A stretch of 64,000 nucleotides of DNA from Methylocystis sp. KS32 (GTDB taxonomy: Bacteria; Pseudomonadota; Alphaproteobacteria; Rhizobiales; Beijerinckiaceae), in NCBI GenBank assembly GCA_002862095.1, contig PHSQ01000003.1, positions 372,001 through 436,000 of the forward strand, read 5' to 3'. Shown here piece by piece: positions 22,028 to 33,019 of this stretch. The position numbers and the translations under genes were made by a program. The notes beneath the pieces were generated by a model that worked only from the letters and a program-made list of their open reading frames with translations, made no database searches and was not told where the DNA came from. Numbering within the stretch: position 1 is the stretch's first letter; each line of letters opens with the position of its first letter.

Positions 22028-25000
22028 CGCGCATCCTCGCCGATATTTCCGGCGGGTCCATAGTCCCGCGCGCTCGCGGAGGCTTGCGCGGCGAGGGAGC
22101 GCCGGAACCAAAGGGCGTAGAGCGCCGGCAGAAACAGCACGGTCAAAAAGGTCGCGACGAGAAGTCCTCCCATGATAGTGAGCGCCATCGGCCCCCAGAA
22201 CGCCGAACGGGACAGCGGAATCATGGCGAGGATCGCGGCCATCGCCGTCAATGCGACGGGTCGGGCTCGCCGCACCGTGGCGCCGATGATCGCCTCCCGA
22301 TACGACGCGCCTTGTTCGAGATCCTGGCGCATTTGATCCACCAGTATGATGGAGTTTCGCATGTCCATGCCGGAGAGCGCGATCAATCCGAGCAGCGCGA
22401 CGAAGCCAAAAGGCGCATTGGCGAGGTTGAGCGCGAGGGAAGCGCCGATGATTCCGAGCGGCGCGCTCATCATGACGAGGCCCAGTCTCGCGAAGTCCTG
22501 CAACTGAAACATCACGATCGTCAGCATGAGCAGGCCGACCGCCGGGAATACCGCCGCGATCGCGGCGTTGGCCTTGGAGGACTCCTCTATGGCGCCGCCG
22601 ATTTCGAGCCGATAGCCCGGAGGCAGCGCGGCTTTTATGTCGTCGAGCCTCGGCCACAGGCGGGAGGTGACGTCCGGCGCTTGCGCGCCGTCCTTCACAT
22701 CGGCGCGGACCGTGATGGCGAGATCTCGGTTGCGCCGCCAGAAAATCGGCTCTTCATGCAGGTATTCCATTTTGGCGATCTGGGAGACCTGGATAGGCAG
22801 GCCTCCGTCCGAATAGATCACCATATCGCCGAGTCGCCCCAGATCGCCCCGCTCGCTTGCCGCCGCGCGGGCGATCACGTCGACCTGATCGACGCCGTCG
22901 CGCAGCGTGGTCACGGTCACGCCGGAGAGCAACATTTTCAGCCTCGTGGCGATATCGAGCGGCGTAAGCCCCAGAAGCGTCGCGCGATCCTGGTCGATGA
23001 CAAGTTTCACGCTCGGCGATTGCTCATTCCAATTCAGATTTGGATCGATGATCGCTTCGTCCGAGCGCATGACGTCCCGGACGCGATAAGCGATCGCGCG
23101 GACTTGCGCCGGGTCGTCGCCGATGACGCGGAACTGGACCGGAAAACCCACCGGCGGCCCGAAATTGAAGCGATCGACCCGCGCCCGCGCCTCGCTCAGG
23201 CTTCCCGAGGCGATGGCGTCGTCGAGCTTCTTCTTCAGACGCTCGCGCGCCTGCGTGTCCTTGGCGACGATGACCATTTCCGAATAGGCTTCATTGGGCA
23301 GCGCAGGGTTCAGGCCAAGCCAGAAACGCGGCGGTCCCCGGCCGATGTAGCTGGTGTAATGCAGAGCGTCGGCGTCGCCTCTCAGCAGTTCCTCGGAGCG
23401 CTTCGTCGCTTCGAGCGAGGCGCCTATCGCCGAGCCTTCCGGGAGCCGGAGCTGAAGGAACAGTTCCGGCCGCTCGGACAGCGGAAAAAACTGTTTTTGG
23501 ACATGGACAAACCCCACGCAGGCGAGGACGAAAACACCGACGGTCGCGGCGACCACTTGCTCGCGATGGTCCACGCTCCAGGCGATCGTCTTTCGCAACA
23601 GCAGATATGGCGGGGTCCGGTAAATCTCGTCGGGGTCGCCGTGCGGATGCAATTTTCCGAAATCGGGCAATAGTCTCACGCCGAGATAGGGGGTGAAAAT
23701 CACCGCGACGAACCAGGAGGCGATCAAGGCGATCGCCAGCACCCAGAACATCGAGCCGGTGTATTCGCCCGTCGAGGAGTTCGAGAAGGCCACGGGCATG
23801 AAGCCGGCCGCAGTGAGCAAGGTCCCGGTCAGCATCGGGAAGGCGGTGGAGTCCCAGGCGAAAGTGGCCGCATTCGCGCGGCTGTGGCCCTGCTCCATTT
23901 TCACCATCATCATCTCGACCGCGATGATGGCGTCGTCGACCAAAAGCCCCAGCGCGATGATCAGGGCGCCAAGCGAAATACGTTGCAAATCGACGCCGAG
24001 CGCGTTCATGAAGATGAATACGATGGACAGAACCAGCGGCACGGAGAGGGCGACGACGACCCCGGGGCGCGCGCCGAGCGAGGCGAAGCTGACCAGCAGA
24101 ACGATGACCAGCGCCTCGACGAACGACCGGGAGAATTCGCCGACGGCTTCCTCCACCACGCGCGGCTGATCCGCGATCTGCTCGATGTCGATGCCAAGGG
24201 GGGTCTTCGCCCGGACCTCGTCGACCGCGAGGGCCAGATTCTTGCCGAATTCGAGGATGTTTCCGCCGCGCGCCATCGCCACGCCGACCACGATGGCCGG
24301 CGCGCCGTTTTGCCTCACGAGAAAACTGGGCGGGTCCTCGAAGCCGGGCGTGATCGTCGCGATGTCGCCAAGACGAAGGATTTGGCCATTGGCGGCGATG
24401 GGAAGGGCGGAGATCGAATCGGCGCCTTGCAGCGACTGGGCGACCTGAACCCTTACGCGGGCCGACGAGGTTTCGAAGGCGCCGGCGTCGGAGACCGCGT
24501 TTTCCTTGGCGACCGAGTCGAAGATCGCCTGCGGCGGAATTCGCAAATTCGCAAGTTTCGCCTGACTGAATTCGACGAAGATTTTCCGGTCCTGATTGCC
24601 GTAGACGTTGACCTTCACCGCGTCCGGAGTGCGCACGAGGCGCTGGCGCAGGACTTCGACGACCCGATCGAGTTGGCGATAGTCGGCGCCGTCGCCGGTC
24701 ACGGCGTAAAGGACGGAATCCACGTCGCCATATTCGTCGTTCACCGCCGGGCCTTTTACGCCGGCGGGGAGATCGGGCTTGACGTCGTAAAGCTTCTTGC
24801 GCAACTGATAAAACAGCGTCGGGACCAGAACGGGCGGAGTCGTGTCCTTGAGCGTGACCGCCATCGCCAGAAAGCCCGGCTTCGCATAAGTCTCGATTCG
24901 GTCCAGATAGGGCAACTCCTGGAGTTTCTTCTCCATCGGATCGCCGACCTGATCGCGCATCTCCTTGGCGGTCGATCCGGGCCATTGCGCGGTGACATTC

Positions 25001-25143
25001 GCGACCTTGATCGTGAAGGAGGGATCTTCGGCGCGCCCCAGCCGGGCGTAGGACATTGTTCCGCCGATCCCGACGACGATGACGAGGAACAGAACGAGCG
25101 TCGGATGGCTCACCGCCCATTTCGAAAGATTCAACGCTTTCAT
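22024..25143 (-). CDS. RND efflux transporter permease (AcrB/HAE1-type)
   Basis: 1039 aa; GRAEDPSFTIKVANVTAQWPGSTAKEMRDQVGDPMEKKLQEL; GLLVDDAIIAVEMM; multiple TM segments. Confidence 0.97.
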   Translation of the reverse strand: MKALNLSKWAVSHPTLVLFLVIVVGIGGTMSYARLGRAEDPSFTIKVANVTAQWPGSTAKEMRDQVGDPMEKKLQELPYLDRIETYAKPGFLAMAVTLKDTTPPVLVPTLFYQLRKKLYDVKPDLPAGVKGPAVNDEYGDVDSVLYAVTGDGADYRQLDRVVEVLRQRLVRTPDAVKVNVYGNQDRKIFVEFSQAKLANLRIPPQAIFDSVAKENAVSDAGAFETSSARVRVQVAQSLQGADSISALPIAANGQILRLGDIATITPGFEDPPSFLVRQNGAPAIVVGVAMARGGNILEFGKNLALAVDEVRAKTPLGIDIEQIADQPRVVEEAVGEFSRSFVEALVIVLLVSFASLGARPGVVVALSVPLVLSIVFIFMNALGVDLQRISLGALIIALGLLVDDAIIAVEMMMVKMEQGHSRANAATFAWDSTAFPMLTGTLLTAAGFMPVAFSNSSTGEYTGSMFWVLAIALIASWFVAVIFTPYLGVRLLPDFGKLHPHGDPDEIYRTPPYLLLRKTIAWSVDHREQVVAATVGVFVLACVGFVHVQKQFFPLSERPELFLQLRLPEGSAIGASLEATKRSEELLRGDADALHYTSYIGRGPPRFWLGLNPALPNEAYSEMVIVAKDTQARERLKKKLDDAIASGSLSEARARVDRFNFGPPVGFPVQFRVIGDDPAQVRAIAYRVRDVMRSDEAIIDPNLNWNEQSPSVKLVIDQDRATLLGLTPLDIATRLKMLLSGVTVTTLRDGVDQVDVIARAAASERGDLGRLGDMVIYSDGGLPIQVSQIAKMEYLHEEPIFWRRNRDLAITVRADVKDGAQAPDVTSRLWPRLDDIKAALPPGYRLEIGGAIEESSKANAAIAAVFPAVGLLMLTIVMFQLQDFARLGLVMMSAPLGIIGASLALNLANAPFGFVALLGLIALSGMDMRNSIILVDQMRQDLEQGASYREAIIGATVRRARPVALTAMAAILAMIPLSRSAFWGPMALTIMGGLLVATFLTVLFLPALYALWFRRSLAAQASASARDYGPAGNIGEDAR

Positions 25144-25155
25144 GCGGGCCGATCC

Positions 25156-26247
25156 TTAAAGACGGTCTTGAGCGACGACGCGCACTCTCTGTCCCAGATC
25201 GAGCTTTTGCACCCCGAGAACGACGATCTTGTCGCCTTCCTGGAGCAGCCCCGACACGATGGCCCGATTGGCTTCGTAACGCAGCACCGAGACCGGCTTC
25301 AGCGAAAGCTGGCCTTCTTCATCGACCTTCCATAGCGCGGCTCCTTGCCCCTGGTTGAAGAGGGCGGAAAGAGGCACGTCGACGACGGGGGTGTTGTCCC
25401 GGCTCGAAATGGCGAGCGTGGCGCTCATGCCGAGAGAAATCGTCGCGTCGGGATCGAGGATCGAAAATCTCGCCGCGAAATTTCGCGTCGCGGGGTCGGC
25501 GGAAGGGCTGAGTTCGCGCAGTTTGGCGCGATAGATTTTGTCGGGATTCGACCACAGGAACAGTCGCGCCTCGCCCGAGCCGGCGACACTGGCGTAGGCT
25601 TCGGGTAAGGCCGCCAGCGCCTCCATTTCGCCGTCGCGGGCGATGCGAATCGCCGGGCTGCCGGCAGCGACCACCTGGCCCGGTTCGATCGAGCTTTGGG
25701 TCACTACGCCATCCGCGTCTGCGCGCAGCACGGCGTAATCGAGACTGTTCTTGGCGAGTTCGACCGCGCGGGCCGCGCGCTGGTTGCGGCCGCGGGCCTC
25801 CTGCGCGGCCGCGTGCGCCCGATCCAGCGCGGCCTGAGCCGTCCAACCCTGCTGTTTGAGCTTCGTCGCCCGCGCCTCGTCGGCCGAGGTCTGCATCAGC
25901 GCCACGTTGGACGTGGCGTATTCCGCGTCGGCCTGCTCCTTTTGCAGCTTGAGGTCGGTGTCGTCCAGCGTCGCCAGGATTGCTCCCGTCTTTACCCGCT
26001 GCCCCACTTCGACGAAGCGCTTAACGACCTTGCCGGCGACCCGGAAGCCAAGGTCCGATTCGATGCGCGGATGGATGGTGGCGGCGAATTCCCGCGTCCG
26101 CGACCGAGGCGCGAGATGAACCGTCGAAACCAGAACCGGGCGGGCTGGTTCGGTTCCGGCGCTCCTCGGCTTTGCGTCGCAGGCGCCGAGCGCGAGCAGC
26201 GCGGAGGTCAACAAAACGAGGCGACGAGAGAATGGGAAGTTTCGCAT
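25156..26247 (-). CDS. RND periplasmic adaptor (membrane fusion) lipoprotein
   Basis: MRNFPFSRRLVLLTSALLALGACDAK lipobox; DLGFRVAGKVVKRFVEVGQRVKTGAILATLDDTDLKLQ; adjacent to the RND permease. Confidence 0.94.
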   Translation of the reverse strand: MRNFPFSRRLVLLTSALLALGACDAKPRSAGTEPARPVLVSTVHLAPRSRTREFAATIHPRIESDLGFRVAGKVVKRFVEVGQRVKTGAILATLDDTDLKLQKEQADAEYATSNVALMQTSADEARATKLKQQGWTAQAALDRAHAAAQEARGRNQRAARAVELAKNSLDYAVLRADADGVVTQSSIEPGQVVAAGSPAIRIARDGEMEALAALPEAYASVAGSGEARLFLWSNPDKIYRAKLRELSPSADPATRNFAARFSILDPDATISLGMSATLAISSRDNTPVVDVPLSALFNQGQGAALWKVDEEGQLSLKPVSVLRYEANRAIVSGLLQEGDKIVVLGVQKLDLGQRVRVVAQDRL

Positions 26248-26649
26248 GAGATCCGCCACCATTGTCGAGGCTAGGTGGCATGACTGATGATGAAAATCAA
26301 TATTCGTCACAGCGCCATCAAAGCCGCGTATCGAGAGGACCGCAAGCCCGAGGCAGGGCGAGCCGCGCCGCGAAGGTGAAGCCCTACGGCGCGGATATCG
26401 CGCTTGACGCCGACAAGTCTGGCGCGGCGCGGCGCCCGAAATGGGGCCACGCGCTTGCCGCCGTCAAAACATCGATTTATATGCGCTTATTATGCCGGTT
26501 ACGCCCTTGCGACGGAGCGGCCTAGACACAATCTCATCTGACGAAGGGATAGGGCGGCGAGGCGGGCTTTTGGGGAAAGCCGCCGGCATTCCAATTCTCG
26601 ATGGACCGCTACGGGGTCCGAAAAAATTGCACATGGAAGGACCAACAAA

Positions 26650-28557
<1,908 letters not shown>

Positions 28558-28586
28558 GGGCGGCCGATTACGTTCGTTCGACACTT

Positions 28587-28613
28587 GTGGAGAGGGGGGG
28601 TATCCCTCTCCAC
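28587..28613 (+). terminator. hairpin terminator downstream of dnaK
   Basis: GTGGAGAGGG-gggtat(g)-CCCTCTCCAC perfect 10-bp stem followed by TTTAAAC. Confidence 0.7.
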
Positions 28614-28637
28614 TTTAAACACTCTGATTACGATTAC

Positions 28638-28676
28638 GGGAAGGCCGGGGACAACGATACGGGCGATGCGGGTCAT
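28638..28676 (-). pseudogene. RAYT/IS200-like transposase, 5' fragment (upstream copy)
   Basis: Reverse strand from 28676: ATGACCCGCATCGCCCGTATCGTTGTCCCCGGCCTTCCC = MTRIARIVVPGLP, the canonical RAYT N-terminus, abruptly ending. Confidence 0.65.
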
Positions 28677-28733
28677 ATACTCTCGGTGGCATCGAACAGA
28701 TATAAGGTAAATGCGGGCAGGTCACCGTAATTC
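28639..28733 (+). repeat. direct repeat, upstream copy, flanking the low-GC insertion
   Basis: ggaaggccggggacaacgatacgggcgatgcgggtcatatactctcggtggcatcgaacagatataaggtaaatgcgggcaggtcaccgtaattc; about 90% identical by eye to 30755-30848. Confidence 0.9.
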
Positions 28734-28757
28734 AATTCGGCGTGTCACCGTAATTCG
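28720..28757 (+). repeat. REP-like GTCACCGTAATTC repeats (2 units)
   Basis: ggtcaccgtaattc and gtgtcaccgtaattcg in direct orientation. Confidence 0.8.
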
Positions 28758-28855
28758 AATCTCCCAAAGTTGTCGCAAACAAAGAGAATCAAGGGCCGCG
28801 AGGCCGGTCAACCAAATTCAGATCAGGCTCTGATAACCAATCCCACCGCAAATGT

Positions 28856-30565
28856 GTGAACCTTAACAATTACTATCGTTCTATGGAGACTGCCAGCATG
28901 CATGAAATTAATTCAAATATATGTCAATTAAGTAACATCAGTGATGTATTTAAAACTATTAATTACTGGGCTACGCAGCAATTTTCTCCTTGGCGCAAGC
29001 GCACGATTTCACGCAGTGAACTTCAATCACATTTAACAGAATTGAGCAATCGCAATCATAACGTGTTTGTATTCACAATTGATCGTGGGAATGTAGATCT
29101 GGCGGATAAATCGACGCTATTTCATGATGAATATTTTGAGCATTCACTCCTCAGGGCGAAAATGTATCGGTTATTTCTGGAAACCACGGTCCGCTGCCTC
29201 TGTCCGGATTTGTGCACCACTCTCGCAATATTTGTCGGCGATGGATCTCTGGATCATATCGAGATGCCAATCTTTTCTTTCCAAAAGATTTTGGGAAACA
29301 AAAGTCCTTTACTTCCTGACGTAGGCCTAATAGATCCTAGATTCTTCATGGCGCAGAATTATCTCGATCACATAAAATACGAAGAAAAGGAAATCTCGGC
29401 TATATTTGCCGGATCGACAACTGGTGGCCTGATAACGCCCGAAGCGATTCGTAACGGTTCCATCCCACGCGTGCGCGCGGCTATGTTTTTCAGCGGGCAC
29501 GAGAACGTCCACTTCCATTTACCAAACATATTGAACCATGACTCTGACGAAGCATTGAATATGTTGCGCGATCTCGGGTTTGGACGCGGAGAACATATCG
29601 ATTGGCCTGAACAATTTAGACATCTTTTTTTGTTGAGCATGGATGGGAACGGGCCGTCACCTGCGCGGATCGCAATTGGCCTAAAATCCAACTGCATTTT
29701 GATGCACTATGTGACCGAACACAATTTGTATTATTTTGCTGGACTGCAGCCTTGGGTTCATTATCTCCCAATTTACCAAGACGAAGATGTCCTACAATTA
29801 ATCGAGCACGAACGCAAAAATCCAGGTTTTTACAGATTTGTCGCATTAGAAGGAAAGAATTTCGCCGAAAATTATCTCACTCCCTTCGGGGTAATGTACT
29901 ACACTTGCCAGTTGCTGCGGAGCTACGAACGTTTGTTCGATGATGCCGTAGAAAAAGGTGGAAAAACTAGCAGATTGGCACACTGGATAGGGTTGGAAGA
30001 GCTTTCCTTGCTCAGTTCTCGCGTATTCCAATTGGAAATGGTCGCAGCGCAGGAGAAGGATCGCGGAGACACACTCGCTGCCATGTTTTGGAAGGAACGG
30101 GAACGAGCGGAAGCTGCCTATCCCCAAGAAAAACTGAAAGCAGAGAGGACTGCAACTGCACTCGATGAAGAACGACAGCAAACAGCCGCAGAGATCTCCG
30201 GTCTGCGAGATCGTGTAGATTTGCTGGAAGCTGTGTTACGAAATATTGAGATTGAAAAACAACTTGATAGCCCCTTTCAAAAGTGCCTTCAACATCTCCG
30301 TTGGGCAGCCACGTTCCAGTTTATGTCCAACCGCCGGTCAAAGCAACGTATGCGCAAGGTAATGGAGGCGACATTGCAGTCGGGCTTGTTTGATCGCGAA
30401 TGGTATCTCTGGGCCAATCCAGACGTCGCTGCCAAGGGGGTTGATCCATTGAAACATTATTGCTCGTCAGGATATCTTGAAAGACGCCGACCCGGACCAA
30501 ACGCTGACGACGCTTGGATATCGCGCTTGTTAGAAGCTTTTCCTCCAGAGAACTCCCCAGCTTAG
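28856..30565 (+). CDS. GT90/CAP10-like glycosyltransferase with C-terminal coiled coil and 'EWYLxxNPDV' module
   Basis: HLFLLSMDGNGPSPARIAIGLKSNCILMHYVTEHNLYYFAGLQPWVHYLPIYQDEDVLQLIEHERKNP resembles the CAP10/GT90 core; C-terminus FDREWYLWANPDVAAKGVDPLKHYCSSGYLERRRPGP as in multi-domain glycosyltransferases. Visibly AT-rich against its neighbours. Start (GTG 28856 or ATG 28883) uncertain. Confidence 0.75.
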   Translation: MNLNNYYRSMETASMHEINSNICQLSNISDVFKTINYWATQQFSPWRKRTISRSELQSHLTELSNRNHNVFVFTIDRGNVDLADKSTLFHDEYFEHSLLRAKMYRLFLETTVRCLCPDLCTTLAIFVGDGSLDHIEMPIFSFQKILGNKSPLLPDVGLIDPRFFMAQNYLDHIKYEEKEISAIFAGSTTGGLITPEAIRNGSIPRVRAAMFFSGHENVHFHLPNILNHDSDEALNMLRDLGFGRGEHIDWPEQFRHLFLLSMDGNGPSPARIAIGLKSNCILMHYVTEHNLYYFAGLQPWVHYLPIYQDEDVLQLIEHERKNPGFYRFVALEGKNFAENYLTPFGVMYYTCQLLRSYERLFDDAVEKGGKTSRLAHWIGLEELSLLSSRVFQLEMVAAQEKDRGDTLAAMFWKERERAEAAYPQEKLKAERTATALDEERQQTAAEISGLRDRVDLLEAVLRNIEIEKQLDSPFQKCLQHLRWAATFQFMSNRRSKQRMRKVMEATLQSGLFDREWYLWANPDVAAKGVDPLKHYCSSGYLERRRPGPNADDAWISRLLEAFPPENSPA

Positions 30566-30607
30566 AGCCCGACTCGAATTTCACACCTGACCGGCTTTCG
30601 CCCTCGC

Positions 30608-30656
30608 AATTACGGTGACGCCCAATTGCAATTACGGTGACACCAATTACGGTGAC
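30608..30656 (-). repeat. REP-like repeats in inverted orientation (3 units)
   Basis: aattacggtgac at 30608-30619, 30630-30641 and 30645-30656. Confidence 0.85.
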
Positions 30657-30663
30657 ACGCCCG

Positions 30664-30791
30664 TCTTTCTCCTTTAAATAGCCGATACAACTCATAATCG
30701 CCCGCCTCGAAAAACACGGTTGCGCGACGATTGTCACGCTGGGTGACATGATGCGGAAGGCCGTGGACAACGATACGGACGATGCGGTCAT
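30664..30791 (-). pseudogene. RAYT/IS200-like transposase, frameshifted 5' fragment (downstream copy)
   Basis: Reverse-strand reading IVRIVVHGLPHHVTQRDNRRATVFFEAGDYELYRLF resembles RAYT N-termini. Relative to the upstream copy one C is missing after ATGACC, shifting the frame from the start codon; the frame then runs into REP-like repeats. Confidence 0.8.
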
Positions 30792-30848
30792 ATACCCTCG
30801 GTAGCATCGAACAGATATAAGGAAAATCCGGGCGTGTCACCCTAATTC
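30755..30848 (+). repeat. direct repeat, downstream copy
   Basis: ggaaggccgtggacaacgatacggacgatgcggtcatataccctcggtagcatcgaacagatataaggaaaatccgggcgtgtcaccctaattc. Confidence 0.9.
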
Positions 30849-30921
30849 GTAGGTAAATGCGGGCGTGTCATCGTAATTGGTGTCACCGTAATTCCACTGT
30901 AATTCGTGTCACTGTAATTCT
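30834..30921 (+). repeat. cluster of degenerate REP-like GTGTCACCGTAATT units (4-5)
   Basis: gtgtcaccctaattc, gtgtcatcgtaattg, gtgtcaccgtaattcc, cactgtaattc, gtgtcactgtaattc. Confidence 0.8.
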
Positions 30922-31114
30922 GTGATCCATCTACGCGGCGGCGGGCGAGGCGGACGGTTCACCGGATTGATTGAGTATCGGCGCGAAGAGTCATCTCGAC
31001 GCCGCGAGCTTCGATGCTTACATCGAGCGATGAACTGGTGTATCCGCTCCTCCAAGGCGCGATCTCGGCTCGCGCCGGCGACCGGTTTCCCAAGACCTGC
31101 GGACTCTTAAAAAT

Positions 31115-32236
31115 ATGGCGAAGCGCGACTATTACGAAATTCTAGGCGTCTCCCGAACGGCCACCGACGTCGAGATAAAAATCGCCTTTCGCAAGTCGGC
31201 GATGGAATGCCATCCCGACCGCAATCCCGGCGACAAGGCGGCCGAAGCCCGTTTCAAGGAATTGAACGAGGCCTATCAGGCCTTGTCGGACGCCCAGAAA
31301 CGGGCCGCTTACGATCGCTTCGGGCACGGCGCCTTCGAGCAGGGCGCGGGCGGCTTCTCCAGCGACGGCTTCTCGGCCTCGATGGCCGATATTTTTGAAG
31401 ACCTGTTCGGCGATGTGATGGGCCGCCGGGGCGGGCGGCAGGGCGCGAACGGGCGCGAGCGCGGGTCTGATCTTCGCTATAATATGGAGATTACGCTGGA
31501 GGAGGCGTACACGGGGAAGGCGGCTACGCTGCAAGTGCCTACCTCCGTCACCTGCGACGCCTGTGGCGGCGCGGGCGCCAAAAAAGGGTCGAAGCCGAAA
31601 ACCTGCACCACCTGCGCCGGTTACGGCAAAGTGCGAGCGCAGCAGGGCTTTTTCGCGATCGAGCGGATCTGTCCGACCTGTCAGGGGCGCGGCGAAATCA
31701 TCGATAATCCTTGCCCGTCCTGCGCGGGTTCCGGCCGCAAGGCGCTGGAGCGCACGCTTTCCGTCAATGTCCCGGCCGGGGTCGAGGACGGGACGCGCAT
31801 TCGATTGGCGGGAGAAGGCGAGGCGGGACTTCGGGGCGGGCCGGCGGGAGACCTTTATATATTCCTCTCGGTGAAACCGCATCCCTTCTTCCAGCGTGAC
31901 GGAGCGGACCTCTATTGTCGGGTGCCGATCTCAATGGTGCGCGCCGCCATCGGCGGCGAAATCTCGGTCCACGCCATCGACGGGTCGGAATGTAAGTTGA
32001 AGATTCCCGAAGGCGCCCAATCGGGCCGGCAGCTCAAGATCAAGGGCAAGGGAATGCCCGTGCTGCGCGGACGGGATCTGGGCGATCTCCACGTCCAGAT
32101 CAGCGTAGAAACGCCGCAGAACCTGACCAAGCGGCAACGCGAATTGCTCCAAGAATTCGAGCAGGAATCCTCCCATCATACCCATCCCGAGGCCACGGGC
32201 TTCTTCGCGCGGATGAAAGAGTTGTTTGGAAAATAG
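31115..32236 (+). CDS. dnaJ: chaperone DnaJ (Hsp40)
   Basis: [40 protein letters not shown]; four zinc-finger CxxCxGxG-type repeats. Confidence 0.99.
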   Translation: MAKRDYYEILGVSRTATDVEIKIAFRKSAMECHPDRNPGDKAAEARFKELNEAYQALSDAQKRAAYDRFGHGAFEQGAGGFSSDGFSASMADIFEDLFGDVMGRRGGRQGANGRERGSDLRYNMEITLEEAYTGKAATLQVPTSVTCDACGGAGAKKGSKPKTCTTCAGYGKVRAQQGFFAIERICPTCQGRGEIIDNPCPSCAGSGRKALERTLSVNVPAGVEDGTRIRLAGEGEAGLRGGPAGDLYIFLSVKPHPFFQRDGADLYCRVPISMVRAAIGGEISVHAIDGSECKLKIPEGAQSGRQLKIKGKGMPVLRGRDLGDLHVQISVETPQNLTKRQRELLQEFEQESSHHTHPEATGFFARMKELFGK

Positions 32237-32320
32237 GCGTCAATCGGCCCCGAGGGTATTATCAAACTCAACCAGGAAGGATAGGAAAGAGCGGGGGCTT
32301 CGCGCCGCGGAGCCGCCTTA

Positions 32321-33019
32321 TTGAGTCGTCCCCTGATTTGGGGGCGTTTTGCGTGGGCAGCCAGCTGCGAACTTGAAGGCGAGAAATCCGTGCCGCACCC
32401 CCAGCCGTCTAGAAAAAGCATATTCGCGGACAATGCGCGTTTCCTTCGTCAGATGATCGAAAAGCCGCACATCGTCGGTGCGGTTTCCCCTTCGGGTCCC
32501 GCATTGGCCAAAGCGATGGCGAGCTATGTCGATCTGTCCCGGCCGGGGCCGATCATCGAACTCGGACCGGGCACGGGGCCGGTCACCAAGGCGCTGCTGG
32601 CTAGAGGCGTCCCGATGGAGCGACTGATTCTGGTCGAATACGAGACCAAATTCTGTCACCTGCTGGCAGAGCGTTATCCGAGCATAAAACTTATCCAGGG
32701 CGACGCCTACAGCCTCAAACAGACGCTAGAGGGACATCTGGACGGCCAGGTGGCGTCAGTGGTGTCGAGCCTGCCGCTTCTTATCCGGCCCGAGCGCGAC
32801 CGCATCGAACTGCTGCGCCAGGCCTTCGACCTGATGGGGCCGGAGGGGTTGTACATCCAATTCACTTACGGACTCACGATTTCGCCCATGCCGATCCATG
32901 CTCATGGCGTCGGCGGGGCCTATGTCGGCAAGGGTTCCGCGCCGATCCTGCTCAATTTCCCTCCCGCCCGCGTCTGGCGCTATCGGAGCGCCGGCCGTGT
33001 GGTCGGTCCAACGAAGTGA
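32321..33019 (+). CDS. phospholipid N-methyltransferase (PmtA-like) / SAM-dependent methyltransferase
   Basis: [53 protein letters not shown]...VVSSLPLL...IQFTYG. The true start may be GTG 32390. Confidence 0.85.
   Translation: MSRPLIWGRFAWAASCELEGEKSVPHPQPSRKSIFADNARFLRQMIEKPHIVGAVSPSGPALAKAMASYVDLSRPGPIIELGPGTGPVTKALLARGVPMERLILVEYETKFCHLLAERYPSIKLIQGDAYSLKQTLEGHLDGQVASVVSSLPLLIRPERDRIELLRQAFDLMGPEGLYIQFTYGLTISPMPIHAHGVGGAYVGKGSAPILLNFPPARVWRYRSAGRVVGPTK

Noticed and set aside
22084-25335. Large plus-strand ORFs (529 aa and 483 aa) opposite the RND permease
   Set aside because: H/R/D-rich shadow translations in the antisense frame of a clearly conserved gene.
26311-26649. RpoH-type heat-shock promoter upstream of dnaK
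   Set aside because: A CTTGCG-like -35 can be seen near 26507 but no matching -10 at good spacing; not strong enough to call.
30608-30921. Repeats as a CRISPR array
   Set aside because: Units are only about 12-15 bp, degenerate, in both orientations and irregularly spaced; no cas genes nearby.
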